A stretch of 35,124 bases of DNA from an uncultured Collinsella sp. (GTDB lineage: Bacteria > Actinomycetota > Coriobacteriia > Coriobacteriales > Coriobacteriaceae), in the NCBI GenBank assembly GCA_900549135.1, contig URNI01000008.1, positions 1 to 35,124 of the forward strand, read 5' to 3'. The notes under the pieces were generated by a model. The model saw nothing but the letters and a program-made list of their open reading frames with translations, was not told where the DNA came from and did not search any database. The position numbers were made by a program, and so were the translations under genes. Below, piece by piece: positions 22,803 to 30,458 of this stretch; the stretch's first letter is position 1; every line of letters begins with the position of its first letter.

Positions 22803-23360
22803 ATGGCAGAAGAGAAGTATGTGCCGCGTCTGAAGACCAAGTACAACAATGAGGTCAAGCAGCAGCTTCAGGACAAGTTCCAGTACGAGAACGTCATGAT
22901 GATCCCCAAGTTTGAGAAGATCGTCGTGAACATGGGTGTCGGCGAGGCCGCTACCGATTCCAAGGCCATCGACGGTGCCGTGCGCGACCTGCGCGCCATC
23001 ACCGGCCAGCAGCCGATGATCACCCGTGCCCGCAAGTCCATCGCTACCTTCCGCCTGCGCGCTGGTATGCCGATCGGCTGCAAGGTTACCCTGCGTGGCG
23101 ACCGTATGTGGGAGTTCTTCGATCGTCTGACCTCCGTCGCGATCCCTCGTATCCGCGACTTCCGCGGTATCTCCGCCAAGAGCTTCGACGGCCGTGGTAA
23201 CTTCTCCATGGGCGTCACCGAGCAGCTCATCTTCCCCGAGATCGACTTCGACTCCGTCGATCACCAGCGTGGTATGGACATCACTTTCGTGACCACCGCC
23301 AACACCGATGAGGAGGCCAAGGCCCTTCTGGACGCCTTCGGTTTCCCGTTCAAGAAATAG
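22803..23360 (+). CDS. rplE: 50S ribosomal protein L5
   Basis: A 185-residue protein of normal length. KFEKIVVNMGVGEA is the conserved N-terminal strand, GQQPMITRARKSIATFRLR is the rRNA-binding loop, and the C-terminal NTDEEAKALLDAFGFPF is typical. L5 binds 5S rRNA in the central protuberance. It is the first gene of the ribosomal block here, although rplN-rplX usually precede it. GAAGGAG lies upstream of ATG. Confidence 0.97.
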   Translation: MAEEKYVPRLKTKYNNEVKQQLQDKFQYENVMMIPKFEKIVVNMGVGEAATDSKAIDGAVRDLRAITGQQPMITRARKSIATFRLRAGMPIGCKVTLRGDRMWEFFDRLTSVAIPRIRDFRGISAKSFDGRGNFSMGVTEQLIFPEIDFDSVDHQRGMDITFVTTANTDEEAKALLDAFGFPFKK

Positions 23361-23375
23361 GTTCACCTGCCCTAT

Positions 23376-23405
23376 AAGCGCCGTTCCCACAAGGGGGCGG
23401 CGCTT
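23376..23405. other. Hairpin between rplE and rpsN
   Basis: AAGCGCCG (23376-23383) pairs with CGGCGCTT (23398-23405) over 14 bases. No T-run; possibly an mRNA processing or stability element within the operon. Confidence 0.55.
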
Positions 23406-23439
23406 GGGGCGAACAATACTCTATGTGAGGAGGATATAA

Positions 23440-23625
23440 GTGGCTAAGACATCGATGATCGTCAAGTGCAATCGCAAGCAGAAGTTCTCTACTCGTGAGT
23501 ACACGCGCTGCCAGCGCTGCGGCCGTCCGCACTCTGTGTACCGCAAGTTCGGCCTGTGCCGTGTCTGCTTCCGCGAGCTTGCACTCAAGGGCGAGCTTCC
23601 CGGCGTTAAGAAGGCCAGCTGGTAA
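23440..23625 (+). CDS. rpsN: 30S ribosomal protein S14, zinc-binding type Z
   Basis: A 61-residue protein with the zinc ribbon CQRCGRPHSVYRKFGLCRVC, that is CxxC-x12-CxxC. This is the short C+ form found in actinobacteria and firmicutes. It starts at GTG 23440 with GAGGAGG upstream. S14 sits in the 30S head. Confidence 0.96.
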   Translation: MAKTSMIVKCNRKQKFSTREYTRCQRCGRPHSVYRKFGLCRVCFRELALKGELPGVKKASW

Positions 23626-23680
23626 GTCACTACCAGCGTTTCAAGCATCAGTTTGGAACAGGGAAAACGCGCTAAATAGG

Positions 23681-23703
23681 CTTTGCCGTTAAGGGCGGCG
23701 AAG
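23681..23703. other. Hairpin in the rpsN-rpsH gap
   Basis: CTTTGCCG (23681-23688) pairs with CGGCGAAG (23696-23703) with one T-G pair and a seven-base loop. It lies 41 bases upstream of the rpsH start; an S8-dependent control site is possible but not shown. Confidence 0.45.
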
Positions 23704-23744
23704 AACCAAGAGCACGTGTTCATCAAGAACGAAGGAGAATCTGT

Positions 23745-24143
23745 ATGAACCTTACAGACCCGATCGCAGATATGCTTACGCGCATCCGTAACGCTAACTC
23801 TGTGAACAAGGCCACGGTCTCCATGCCGAGCAGCAAGAAGCTCGTCGAGATCGCTCGTGTTCTGCACGAGGAGGGCTACATCGAGGGCTACGATGTCGAG
23901 GACACCGTTCCCCAGAAGACTCTGCACATCACGCTTAAGTATGGTCCCAAGAAGGCTAAGGTCATCAACGGCATCCGCCGCATTTCCAAGCCGGGCCTGC
24001 GTAAGTACACCGGCGTTGCCGACATGCCCCGCGTCCGCGGTGGCCTTGGTACCGCCATTATTTCCACCAGCCATGGCGTCATGACCGACCGCGATGCTCG
24101 CAAGCACAACGTCGGCGGCGAGATCATCGCTTACGTCTGGTAA
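23745..24143 (+). CDS. rpsH: 30S ribosomal protein S8
   Basis: A 132-residue protein. It begins LTDPIADMLTRIRNA and contains the C-terminal signature GTAIISTSHGVMTDRDA with GGEIIAYVW at the end. S8 binds helix 21 of 16S rRNA and in other bacteria represses its own operon. AAGGAG lies upstream of ATG. Confidence 0.97.
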   Translation: MNLTDPIADMLTRIRNANSVNKATVSMPSSKKLVEIARVLHEEGYIEGYDVEDTVPQKTLHITLKYGPKKAKVINGIRRISKPGLRKYTGVADMPRVRGGLGTAIISTSHGVMTDRDARKHNVGGEIIAYVW

Positions 24144-24176
24144 TTCGCTCGGTAGGTAGAAGGAAAGGAGATCACC

Positions 24177-24713
24177 GTGTCTCGTATCGGTAATAAGCCT
24201 GTCCAGATTCCCGCCGGAGTCGAAGTGGCAGTCAACGGCAACAACGTTGTCGTCAAGGGCCCCAAGGGCCAGCTCGAGCTCGATGTTTTTGAGAAGCTCG
24301 CTATCAACGTCGAGGACAACGTCCTCACCGTTTCCCGTCCCGACGACGAGCGTGAGACCCGTGCCCGCCACGGCCTCACCCGCGCCCTCATCCACAACAT
24401 GGTTGTTGGCGTTTCCGAGGGCTTCGAGAAGAAGCTCGAGCTCGCCGGCGTCGGTTACCGCGTGCAGCAGAAGGGCAAGAACCTCGAGTTCTCCCTGGGC
24501 TTCTCGCACCCCGTGATCGTCGAGGCTCCCGAGGGCATCACCTTCGAGGTTCCCGACAACACCCACGTGAACGTCAAGGGTATCAACAAGCAGCAGGTCG
24601 GTCAGATCGCCGCTGAGATCCGCGGCCATCGTCCTCCCGAGCCTTACAAGGGCAAGGGTATCCACTACGTTGGCGAGCACATCCGCCGCAAGCTGGGTAA
24701 GGCCGCCAAGTAG
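24177..24713 (+). CDS. rplF: 50S ribosomal protein L6
   Basis: A 178-residue protein of usual length. It begins MSRIGNKPVQIPAGVEV and ends with RPPEPYKGKGIHYVGE and a Lys-rich tail, the L6 signature. It starts at GTG 24177 with AAAGGAG upstream. L6 lies near the GTPase centre of the 50S subunit. Confidence 0.97.
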   Translation: MSRIGNKPVQIPAGVEVAVNGNNVVVKGPKGQLELDVFEKLAINVEDNVLTVSRPDDERETRARHGLTRALIHNMVVGVSEGFEKKLELAGVGYRVQQKGKNLEFSLGFSHPVIVEAPEGITFEVPDNTHVNVKGINKQQVGQIAAEIRGHRPPEPYKGKGIHYVGEHIRRKLGKAAK

Positions 24714-24738
24714 TCGTAACCGACTCACTCGCATAAGA

Positions 24739-24760
24739 CCAGCACCCCGTCAGGTGCTGG
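24739..24760. other. Hairpin between rplF and rplR
   Basis: CCAGCACC (24739-24746) and GGTGCTGG (24753-24760) are perfect complements with a CCGTCA loop. CTTTTT follows 11 bases later, so it may be a partial terminator or attenuator inside the operon. Confidence 0.6.
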
Positions 24761-24788
24761 CAAGATCAACCTTTTTAGGAGTTTACGT

Positions 24789-25157
24789 ATGAACAAGCAT
24801 AAGGCGAAGCTGGAAGGCCTCAAGCGTCGTCAGCGTCGTGTTCGCGGCAAGGTCTCGGGTACCTCCGAGCGTCCGCGTCTTCGCGTGACCCGTACTAACG
24901 CCAACATCTATGCCCAGATCATCGACGATAGCAAGGGCTCCAGCCTGACGCTCGTCTCTGCCTCGACCCTCGAGGCCGAGTTCAAGGGCACCCACACCTC
25001 GAACAAGGAGGCTGCGGAGAAGGTCGGTCAGCTCGTTGGCAAGCGCGCCATCGAGGCCGGCATCACCAAGGTCGCCTTCGATCGCGGTGGCCGTATCTAC
25101 CATGGCCGCGTCAAGGCCCTCGCCGACGGTGCTCGTGCCGCCGGTCTCGAGTTCTAG
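24789..25157 (+). CDS. rplR: 50S ribosomal protein L18
   Basis: A 122-residue protein. The basic start KHKAKLEGLKRRQRRVRGKV, then RPRLRVTRTNANIYAQIID, and the C-terminal VAFDRGGRIYHGRVKALADG are standard. L18 binds 5S rRNA beside L5. Thirteen bases separate it from the rpsE TTG-less ATG start at 25172. Confidence 0.97.
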   Translation: MNKHKAKLEGLKRRQRRVRGKVSGTSERPRLRVTRTNANIYAQIIDDSKGSSLTLVSASTLEAEFKGTHTSNKEAAEKVGQLVGKRAIEAGITKVAFDRGGRIYHGRVKALADGARAAGLEF

Positions 25158-25171
25158 GAGGTATGTAGCAC

Positions 25172-25696
25172 ATGGCTCGTAATCAGAAGCAGCAGCGCGA
25201 GGCCTCCGAGTTCGAGGAGCGCGTCGTTTACATCAACCGCGTGTCGAAGACCGTCAAGGGTGGTCGTCGCATGAGCCTCGTCGCTCTCGTCGTCGTTGGC
25301 GACGGCAAGGGCAACGTCGGCGTTGGCATGGGCAAGTCCGCCGAGGTGCCCATGGCCATCTCCAAGGCATCTCTCGATGCCAAGAAGAACATGTTCCACG
25401 TGCCGGTGACCGAGCAGGGCACCATCCCGCACGAGGTTCTCGGCCACTTTGGTGCCGGCCGCATCATCATCAAGCCCGCTGTCGAGGGTACCGGCGTTAT
25501 CGCCGGCGGCGCTGTGCGTCCCCTCTTCGAGCTTGCTGGCATCAAGAACGTCCTGTCCAAGTCCCTCGGTACCGACAACGGCCTCAACATCATCAAGGCT
25601 GCCGTCGAGGGCCTCAAGGAGCTCTCCAGCCCTGAGGACGTCGCGGCTCGCCGTGGCCTGACGGTCTCCGAGATGTTCGTCGGTAAGGAGAACTAA
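25172..25696 (+). CDS. rpsE: 30S ribosomal protein S5
   Basis: A 174-residue protein with the double-stranded-RNA-like start ERVVYINRVSKTVKGGRRM and the S5 stretch VGDGKGNVGVGMGKSAEVP. The C-terminal GLKELSSPEDVAARRG is also usual. S5 contributes to decoding accuracy. GGAGG overlaps the end of rplR. Two bases separate it from rpmD. Confidence 0.97.
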   Translation: MARNQKQQREASEFEERVVYINRVSKTVKGGRRMSLVALVVVGDGKGNVGVGMGKSAEVPMAISKASLDAKKNMFHVPVTEQGTIPHEVLGHFGAGRIIIKPAVEGTGVIAGGAVRPLFELAGIKNVLSKSLGTDNGLNIIKAAVEGLKELSSPEDVAARRGLTVSEMFVGKEN

Positions 25697-25698
25697 GC

Positions 25699-25881
25699 AT
25701 GGCTGACACCATCAAGATCAAGCAGGTCCGCAGCACCAACGGTTGCAAGCAGGACCAGGTCCGTACTGTCCGTGCCCTCGGTCTCCACAGGATCCGCGAG
25801 GTTCGCGAGATTGCTGACAACGAGTCCGTCCGCGGCATGATCTTCAAGGTCAAGCACCTTGTCGAGATTGTAGAGGAGTAG
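25699..25881 (+). CDS. rpmD: 50S ribosomal protein L30
   Basis: A 60-residue protein: IKIKQVRSTNGCKQDQVRTV, then LGLHRIREVREI, the L30 pattern. It starts two bases after the rpsE stop with AAGGAG inside rpsE, so translation is coupled. Confidence 0.96.
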   Translation: MADTIKIKQVRSTNGCKQDQVRTVRALGLHRIREVREIADNESVRGMIFKVKHLVEIVEE

Positions 25882-25884
25882 CAA

Positions 25885-26334
25885 ATGCAGCTTCACGATC
25901 TTACTCCCGCGCCCGGTTCCACCAAGAACCGCAAGCGCGTCGGCCGTGGCAATTCTTCGGGTCACGGCACCACTTCTGGCCGCGGCCAGAAGGGCCAGGG
26001 TTCCCGCTCTGGCGGCACCAAGGGTGCCGGCTTCGAGGGTGGCCAGACTCCGCTGGCTATGCGCCTGCCCAAGCTTCCGGGCTTCCGCAACCCCCGTCGT
26101 ATCGAGTACACCGCCGTTAACGTTGAGCGTCTCGAGCGTAAGTTCGAGGACGGCGCTGTGATCGACGGTGCCGCTCTTAAGGCCGCTCGCATCACCAAGA
26201 GCGAGTTCGAGCCCGTCAAGGTGCTCGGCAATGGTGAGCTCACCAAGAAGTTCACGGTCAAGGTCGACAAGGTCAGCGCCTCTGCGCAGGCCAAGATCGA
26301 GGCCGCCGGCGGAAAGGTCGAGCTGCCGTGCTAA
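25885..26334 (+). CDS. rplO: 50S ribosomal protein L15
   Basis: A 149-residue protein. The Gly-rich N-terminal half (RKRVGRGNSSGHGTTSGRGQ) threads into 23S rRNA, RLPKLPGFRNP is conserved, and the C-terminal strand is FTVKVDKVSASAQAKIEAAG. GAGGAG, overlapping the rpmD stop, is its ribosome binding site. Its last seven bases overlap secY. Confidence 0.97.
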   Translation: MQLHDLTPAPGSTKNRKRVGRGNSSGHGTTSGRGQKGQGSRSGGTKGAGFEGGQTPLAMRLPKLPGFRNPRRIEYTAVNVERLERKFEDGAVIDGAALKAARITKSEFEPVKVLGNGELTKKFTVKVDKVSASAQAKIEAAGGKVELPC

Positions 26335-27614
26335 ATGGTCTTAAGAATGCTTTCCGCATCAAAGAATTGCGCGAAAAGATTCTTTTTACCATAGCTATGC
26401 TCGTCGTGTACCGCATTGGTGCGCACGTTCCTGTGCCCGGCATTCCCTTCCAGGGGATGCTGGGCCTTTTCTCGACCGATAACAATTCGGTCGCCGCAGG
26501 TGCTATGGCCCTCCTGAATCTTTTCTCTGGCGGCGCGTTGAGCTATGTGTCGGTGTTTTCGCTGGGCATCATGCCTTACATCACCAGCTCGATCATCCTC
26601 CAGATGCTCCAGGCCGTCGTGCCTTCCCTGCATGAGCTTGCCCGCGAGGGCGAGGTCGGTCAGACCAAGATTACGCAGTATTCGCGTTACCTCACCCTGG
26701 CTCTGGCAATCCTCAACTCCGTGGGTTACCTCTTCCTCTTTAAGAGCTTCGGCATCAGCTTCAATGGCGCCGGCGCTCCCGAGATTATCTTCGACCTCAT
26801 GATCGTCGGTACGCTCACCGCGGGCGCCATGCTGATCATGTGGATTGGTGAGCTCATCACCCAGCGCGGTATCGGCAATGGCATGTCGCTGATCATCTTC
26901 GCGAACATCATGGCCGGTCTGCCGCAGGCTATCTTCTCCAGCACCGAGGGCAATGCCGGTGGCATCATCACCATGGTGATCATCTGCGCCATCATCCTGC
27001 TGGTTATCCCGCTGATTGTTTTCCTTGAGCGCGGCCAGCGCCGCATCCCGGTCTCCTACGCTAAGCGCGTCGTGGGCCGTCGCATGATGGGTGGCCAGAC
27101 CACCTACCTGCCCATCAAGGTCAACACCGCGGGTGTCGTGCCGATCATCTTCGCTTCGGCGCTGCTGTACTTCCCGGCTCAGATTGCCGTGTTCTTCCCC
27201 GGCATCGGCTGGATTCAGGCAGTTGCCTCTGCGCTTTCGCGCGGCTGGCTCAACTGGGTGCTTAACGTTGTCCTCATCGTGTTCTTCGCGTACTTCTACA
27301 CCTCCATGGTGTTCAACCCCGATGACACGGCCGACAACCTTAAGAAGCAGGGCGGCTTTATTCCGGGCGTGCGTCCGGGTAGGGCTACCGCGGCCTACAT
27401 CAAGAACGCGCTCAACAAGATCACGCTTCCCAGCGCTGTCTTTTTGGCGCTCATCGCCATCGTGCCTTCGATCATCTTCTCCTTCACGGGTAACCATCTG
27501 ATTCAGGCATTTGGCGGCACGTCCATCCTCATCATGGTCGGCGTCGTGCTCGACACGGTCGATAAGCTCGAAGGCCAGATCAAGATGTATGATTACGATG
27601 GATTCTTTAAATAG
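26328..27614 (+). CDS. secY: Preprotein translocase channel subunit SecY
   Basis: A 428-residue protein with the ten hydrophobic segments of the SecYEG channel. LREKILFTIAMLVVYRIGAHVP begins near residue 14, ITSSIILQMLQAVVPSL follows, then ITQRGIGNGMSLIIFANI, VFLERGQRRIPVSYAKR (the cytoplasmic loop that meets SecA and the ribosome), and a C-terminal LIMVGVVLDTVDKLEGQI. The start is GTG 26328, which gives the expected MLNGLKNAFRIKELR and overlaps rplO by seven bases; GGAAAGG lies upstream. The overlap implies translational coupling with L15. Confidence 0.96.
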   Translation: MLNGLKNAFRIKELREKILFTIAMLVVYRIGAHVPVPGIPFQGMLGLFSTDNNSVAAGAMALLNLFSGGALSYVSVFSLGIMPYITSSIILQMLQAVVPSLHELAREGEVGQTKITQYSRYLTLALAILNSVGYLFLFKSFGISFNGAGAPEIIFDLMIVGTLTAGAMLIMWIGELITQRGIGNGMSLIIFANIMAGLPQAIFSSTEGNAGGIITMVIICAIILLVIPLIVFLERGQRRIPVSYAKRVVGRRMMGGQTTYLPIKVNTAGVVPIIFASALLYFPAQIAVFFPGIGWIQAVASALSRGWLNWVLNVVLIVFFAYFYTSMVFNPDDTADNLKKQGGFIPGVRPGRATAAYIKNALNKITLPSAVFLALIAIVPSIIFSFTGNHLIQAFGGTSILIMVGVVLDTVDKLEGQIKMYDYDGFFK

Positions 27615-27632
27615 GCTAGAGGAGGATTGCTC

Positions 27633-28259
27633 ATGAACCTCGTATTGCTCGGAGCTCCGGGTGCCGGTAAGGGCACCGTCGCACAGGAGCTCGTCGCCGA
27701 GTTTGGCGTCGCCCACATTTCCACGGGCGACCTGCTGCGTGCTGCCGTTAAGGGTGGCACCGAGCTTGGTATTCAGGCTAAGAAGTACATGGACGCTGGC
27801 GAGCTCGTTCCCGACCAGCTCGTGATCGACCTTGTCAAGGAGCGCCTTGCCGCCGATGACGCCCAGCAGGGCTTCATCCTCGACGGCTTCCCGCGCAACA
27901 CCGCCCAGGCTGTGACGCTCGATTCCGAGCTCTCCGCTATGGGTCGCGAGATCGACTGCGCCCTTCTGGTCGACGTGGCCCCCGAGGTCATCATCGATCG
28001 TCTGTCTTCGCGTCGCACCTGCCGCGCCTGCGGTTACACCGGCACCGCTGCCGATGCCACCTGCCCCAAGTGCGGTGGCGAGATGTATCAGCGCGACGAC
28101 GACAAGCCCGAGACCATCAAGAACCGTCTCGACGTCTACGAGAAGTCCACGAGCCCGCTCGTCGACTACTATCGTGGCCAGGGTCTGCTCAAGTCGGTCA
28201 ACGGTGACCAGGCTCGCGAGACCGTGTACGGGGATGTCAAAGAGGCTCTCGGTCTATGA
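27633..28259 (+). CDS. adk: Adenylate kinase, zinc-lid type
   Basis: A 208-residue enzyme that makes two ADP from ATP and AMP. Walker A is GAPGAGKGT (residues 7-15), HISTGDLLR and GFPRNTAQA are the AMP-site motifs, and RLSSRRTC begins the lid. The lid has four Cys (130, 133, 144, 147) that should bind zinc, with a shorter gap between pairs than in the Bacillus enzyme. ATG at 27633 follows AGAGGAGG; the TTG at 27627 is in frame but less likely. Its last four bases overlap map. Confidence 0.96.
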   Translation: MNLVLLGAPGAGKGTVAQELVAEFGVAHISTGDLLRAAVKGGTELGIQAKKYMDAGELVPDQLVIDLVKERLAADDAQQGFILDGFPRNTAQAVTLDSELSAMGREIDCALLVDVAPEVIIDRLSSRRTCRACGYTGTAADATCPKCGGEMYQRDDDKPETIKNRLDVYEKSTSPLVDYYRGQGLLKSVNGDQARETVYGDVKEALGL

Positions 28260-29044
28260 TCAAGATTAAGTCTGCAACGCAAATTGAGCAGATGAAGAAG
28301 GCAGGAGCGCTATCTAAGATGGCGCTCCGCCACGTTGGAGCCATGGTGCGCCCCGGCGTTTCCACCTTTGAGCTCGATCAGCTCGCGGAGCAGATTATCC
28401 GCATGCATGGCGGCACCCCTGCCTTTAAGGGCTACGGCGGTTTCCCGGGGACCATTTGCGCATCGATCAACGATGCCGTGGTCCACGGTATTCCCAACCC
28501 CGACATGATCCTGCGTGATGGCGATATCATCTCCATCGATACGGGAGCTGTCGTTGACGGTTGGGTTGGTGATAACGCCTGGACGTTTTTCGTCGGCACG
28601 CCCACGCCCGAGGCCAAGGCGCTGTGCGAGGTTACGCGCGATTGCCTAAAGGCTGCTATCGAGCAGGCTGTTCCCGGTAACCATATCGGGGACGTTGGCT
28701 ATGCCGTTCAGTCTCTCGCCGAGTCTCACGGTTACGGCGTGCTTCGCGATTACGTGGGGCATGGTATCGGCCGTGTGATGCACGAGGACCCCAACGTTCC
28801 AAATTATGGAAAGAAGGGGAGAGGCGTTCGCCTTCAGGCTGGTATGGTCATCGCCATCGAGCCGATGGTTACGATGGGTTCCAACCATGTGAGCACGGGC
28901 TCCGACGGTTGGATTGTTACGACCAACGACCATCTGCCCGCCGCGCACTACGAGAACACCGTCGCCATCACCAATGACGGTCCGGTGATTCTCACCACGG
29001 ATGCGCAAGGTGCTTGGTGTTCGCTCCAAGGCGGAGAAATGTAA
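28256..29044 (+). CDS. map: Methionine aminopeptidase, type I
   Basis: A 262-residue enzyme that removes the initiator Met. All metal and catalytic residues are present: His77 in VVHGIPN, Asp95 and Asp106 in SIDTGAVVDGWVGDNAWTF, His169 in GHGIGRVMHE, Glu202 in AIEPM and Glu233 in HYENTVAI. The start codon overlaps the adk stop (ATGA), so translation is coupled. The C-terminus has a short extension after VILTTD. Confidence 0.96.
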   Translation: MIKIKSATQIEQMKKAGALSKMALRHVGAMVRPGVSTFELDQLAEQIIRMHGGTPAFKGYGGFPGTICASINDAVVHGIPNPDMILRDGDIISIDTGAVVDGWVGDNAWTFFVGTPTPEAKALCEVTRDCLKAAIEQAVPGNHIGDVGYAVQSLAESHGYGVLRDYVGHGIGRVMHEDPNVPNYGKKGRGVRLQAGMVIAIEPMVTMGSNHVSTGSDGWIVTTNDHLPAAHYENTVAITNDGPVILTTDAQGAWCSLQGGEM

Positions 29045-29080
29045 CAAGTTCCACTTAGTTGTGGAGCCATTACGAAGTTA

Positions 29081-29109
29081 TTACGATGCGTGCATACGTG
29101 TTGTAGAAT
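29081..29109 (+). promoter_or_regulatory. Candidate promoter for infA-rpmJ-rpsM
   Basis: TTACGA (29081-29086) and TAGAAT (29104-29109) are 17 bases apart, with TG just upstream of the -10. The -35 is weak (3 of 6). It would allow transcription of the alpha-operon part separately from the upstream spc block. Confidence 0.4.
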
Positions 29110-29148
29110 ACTCAATCGCTGTCGTTTTCTAGAGAAAGATGATTGCTT

Positions 29149-29367
29149 GTGAAGAAGGAAGACGCAATTGAGCTTGAGGGTACGGTAAAGGAACCGCTGC
29201 CCAATGCCATGTTTAAGGTCGAGCTCGAGAACGGTCATTCGGTTCTGTGCAACATTTCTGGCAAGATCCGAATGAATTACATCCGTATTCTCCCCGGTGA
29301 CAGGGTTGTCGTGGAGCTTTCCCCGTACGACCTGACCCGCGGCCGCATCACCTATCGCTACAAATAG
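29149..29367 (+). CDS. infA: Translation initiation factor IF-1
   Basis: Exactly 72 residues when started at GTG 29149 (MKKEDAIELEGTV), the standard IF-1 length. A TTG two codons upstream is in frame but would give 74. The OB-fold stretches NAMFKVELENGHSVLCNISG and KIRMNYIRILPGDRVVVELS are intact. IF-1 binds the 30S A site during initiation. Confidence 0.96.
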   Translation: MKKEDAIELEGTVKEPLPNAMFKVELENGHSVLCNISGKIRMNYIRILPGDRVVVELSPYDLTRGRITYRYK

Positions 29368-29391
29368 CGGCACGCATACACGCACTCCATT

Positions 29392-29468
29392 TCCGACTGC
29401 AGGCTTAGCTCAACCTACGGTCGGATTGTGTGTGAAGACCAGCCATAGTTTTAAACGCCTGCGGCTGG
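29392..29468 (+). other. Structured leader upstream of rpmJ
   Basis: Two predicted hairpins in the 150-base infA-rpmJ gap: TCCGAC (29392-29397) with GTCGGA (29420-29425), then CCAGCC (29439-29444) with GGCTGG (29463-29468). Ribosomal leaders often bind a ribosomal protein for feedback (S4 in other bacteria); no known motif was recognised here. Confidence 0.4.
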
Positions 29469-29517
29469 GCGAGTAGATAGTAGGGAAGTAGTTTGAGCGC
29501 TACCGAAAGGAAGAACG

Positions 29518-29631
29518 ATGAAGGTACGTCCTTCGGTCAAGAAGATGTGCGATAAGTGCAAAATCATTAGGCGCCATGGCAAGGTCCTCGTCATTTGCGA
29601 GAACCCCCGTCATAAGCAGCGTCAGGGTTAA
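29518..29631 (+). CDS. rpmJ: 50S ribosomal protein L36, zinc-binding form
   Basis: A 37-residue protein starting MKVRPSVKKMCDKCK and ending NPRHKQRQG. The zinc ligands CDKC, Cys27 and His32 are all present, so this is the C+ form. GAAAGGAAG lies upstream of ATG. Fourteen bases separate it from rpsM. Confidence 0.97.
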   Translation: MKVRPSVKKMCDKCKIIRRHGKVLVICENPRHKQRQG

Positions 29632-29645
29632 GAGAGGAGACTACG

Positions 29646-30020
29646 TTGGCCCGTATTAATGGTGTCGACCTCCCGCGTGAGAAGCGCGTTGAGATCGGTC
29701 TGACCTACATTTACGGCATCGGCCGCACCACTGCGACGAAGATTTGCGTCGAGTGCAACGTTAACGTGGATACGCGCGTTAAGGACCTCACCGAGGATGA
29801 GGTTAACGCCATCCGCGATTATATCGATAAGAATCAGATCATGGTTGAGGGCGACCTCCGCCGTGAGCGCAACCAGAACGTCAAGCGCCTTATGGACATC
29901 GGCTGCAACCGCGGCCTTCGTCACCGCAAGGGCCTCCCGGTCCGCGGCCAGCGCACCCACACTAACGCTCGTACCCGCAAGGGCCCGAAGCGTCAGATCG
30001 GTGCTAAGAAGAAGAAATAA
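29646..30020 (+). CDS. rpsM: 30S ribosomal protein S13
   Basis: A 124-residue protein from TTG 29646, with GAGAGGAG upstream. ARINGVDLPREKRVEIGLTY, then YGIGRTTATKI, then RGLRHRKGLPVRGQRTHTNA and a Lys-rich tail define S13. It lies in the 30S head and contacts the P-site tRNA and L5. Confidence 0.97.
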   Translation: MARINGVDLPREKRVEIGLTYIYGIGRTTATKICVECNVNVDTRVKDLTEDEVNAIRDYIDKNQIMVEGDLRRERNQNVKRLMDIGCNRGLRHRKGLPVRGQRTHTNARTRKGPKRQIGAKKKK

Positions 30021-30034
30021 GGAGCGCTAGATAG

Positions 30035-30439
30035 ATGGCTACTGCTAAGAAGAACGTTCGCGCTGCCCGTCTGAAGCGCGCGGACCGTAAGAACATTTCC
30101 GTGGGCCAGGCTCACATTCGTTCTACGTTCAACAACACGATCGTTTCGATCACCGATCCCCAGGGCAACGTCATTTCCTGGAAGTCGGCTGGCCAGGTGG
30201 GCTTCAAGGGCTCCCGTAAGTCCACGCCGTTCGCTGCCCAGATGGCTGCCGAGGCTGCTGCTAAGCAGGCCATGGAGCACGGTATGAAGAAGGTTTCCGT
30301 CTTCGTCAAGGGCCCCGGCTCCGGTCGTGAGACCGCCATCCGCTCCCTCCAGGCTGCTGGCCTCGAGGTCTCGAGCATCCAGGACAAGACCCCCATTCCG
30401 CACAACGGCTGCCGCCCCAAGAAGCGTCGCCGCGTGTAA
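30035..30439 (+). CDS. rpsK: 30S ribosomal protein S11
   Basis: A 134-residue protein. GQAHIRSTFNNTIVSITD, then PFAAQMAAEAAAKQAMEHG, and the C-terminal KTPIPHNGCRPKKRRRV are diagnostic. S11 lies on the 30S platform. AAGGAGC lies upstream of ATG. Confidence 0.97.
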   Translation: MATAKKNVRAARLKRADRKNISVGQAHIRSTFNNTIVSITDPQGNVISWKSAGQVGFKGSRKSTPFAAQMAAEAAAKQAMEHGMKKVSVFVKGPGSGRETAIRSLQAAGLEVSSIQDKTPIPHNGCRPKKRRRV

Positions 30440-30458
30440 CTGAAAGGATCGTATCAAT

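Noticed and set aside
26331..27716. Minus-strand open frame opposite secY
   Set aside because: Asp/His/Arg-rich mirror of a membrane protein; no start signal.
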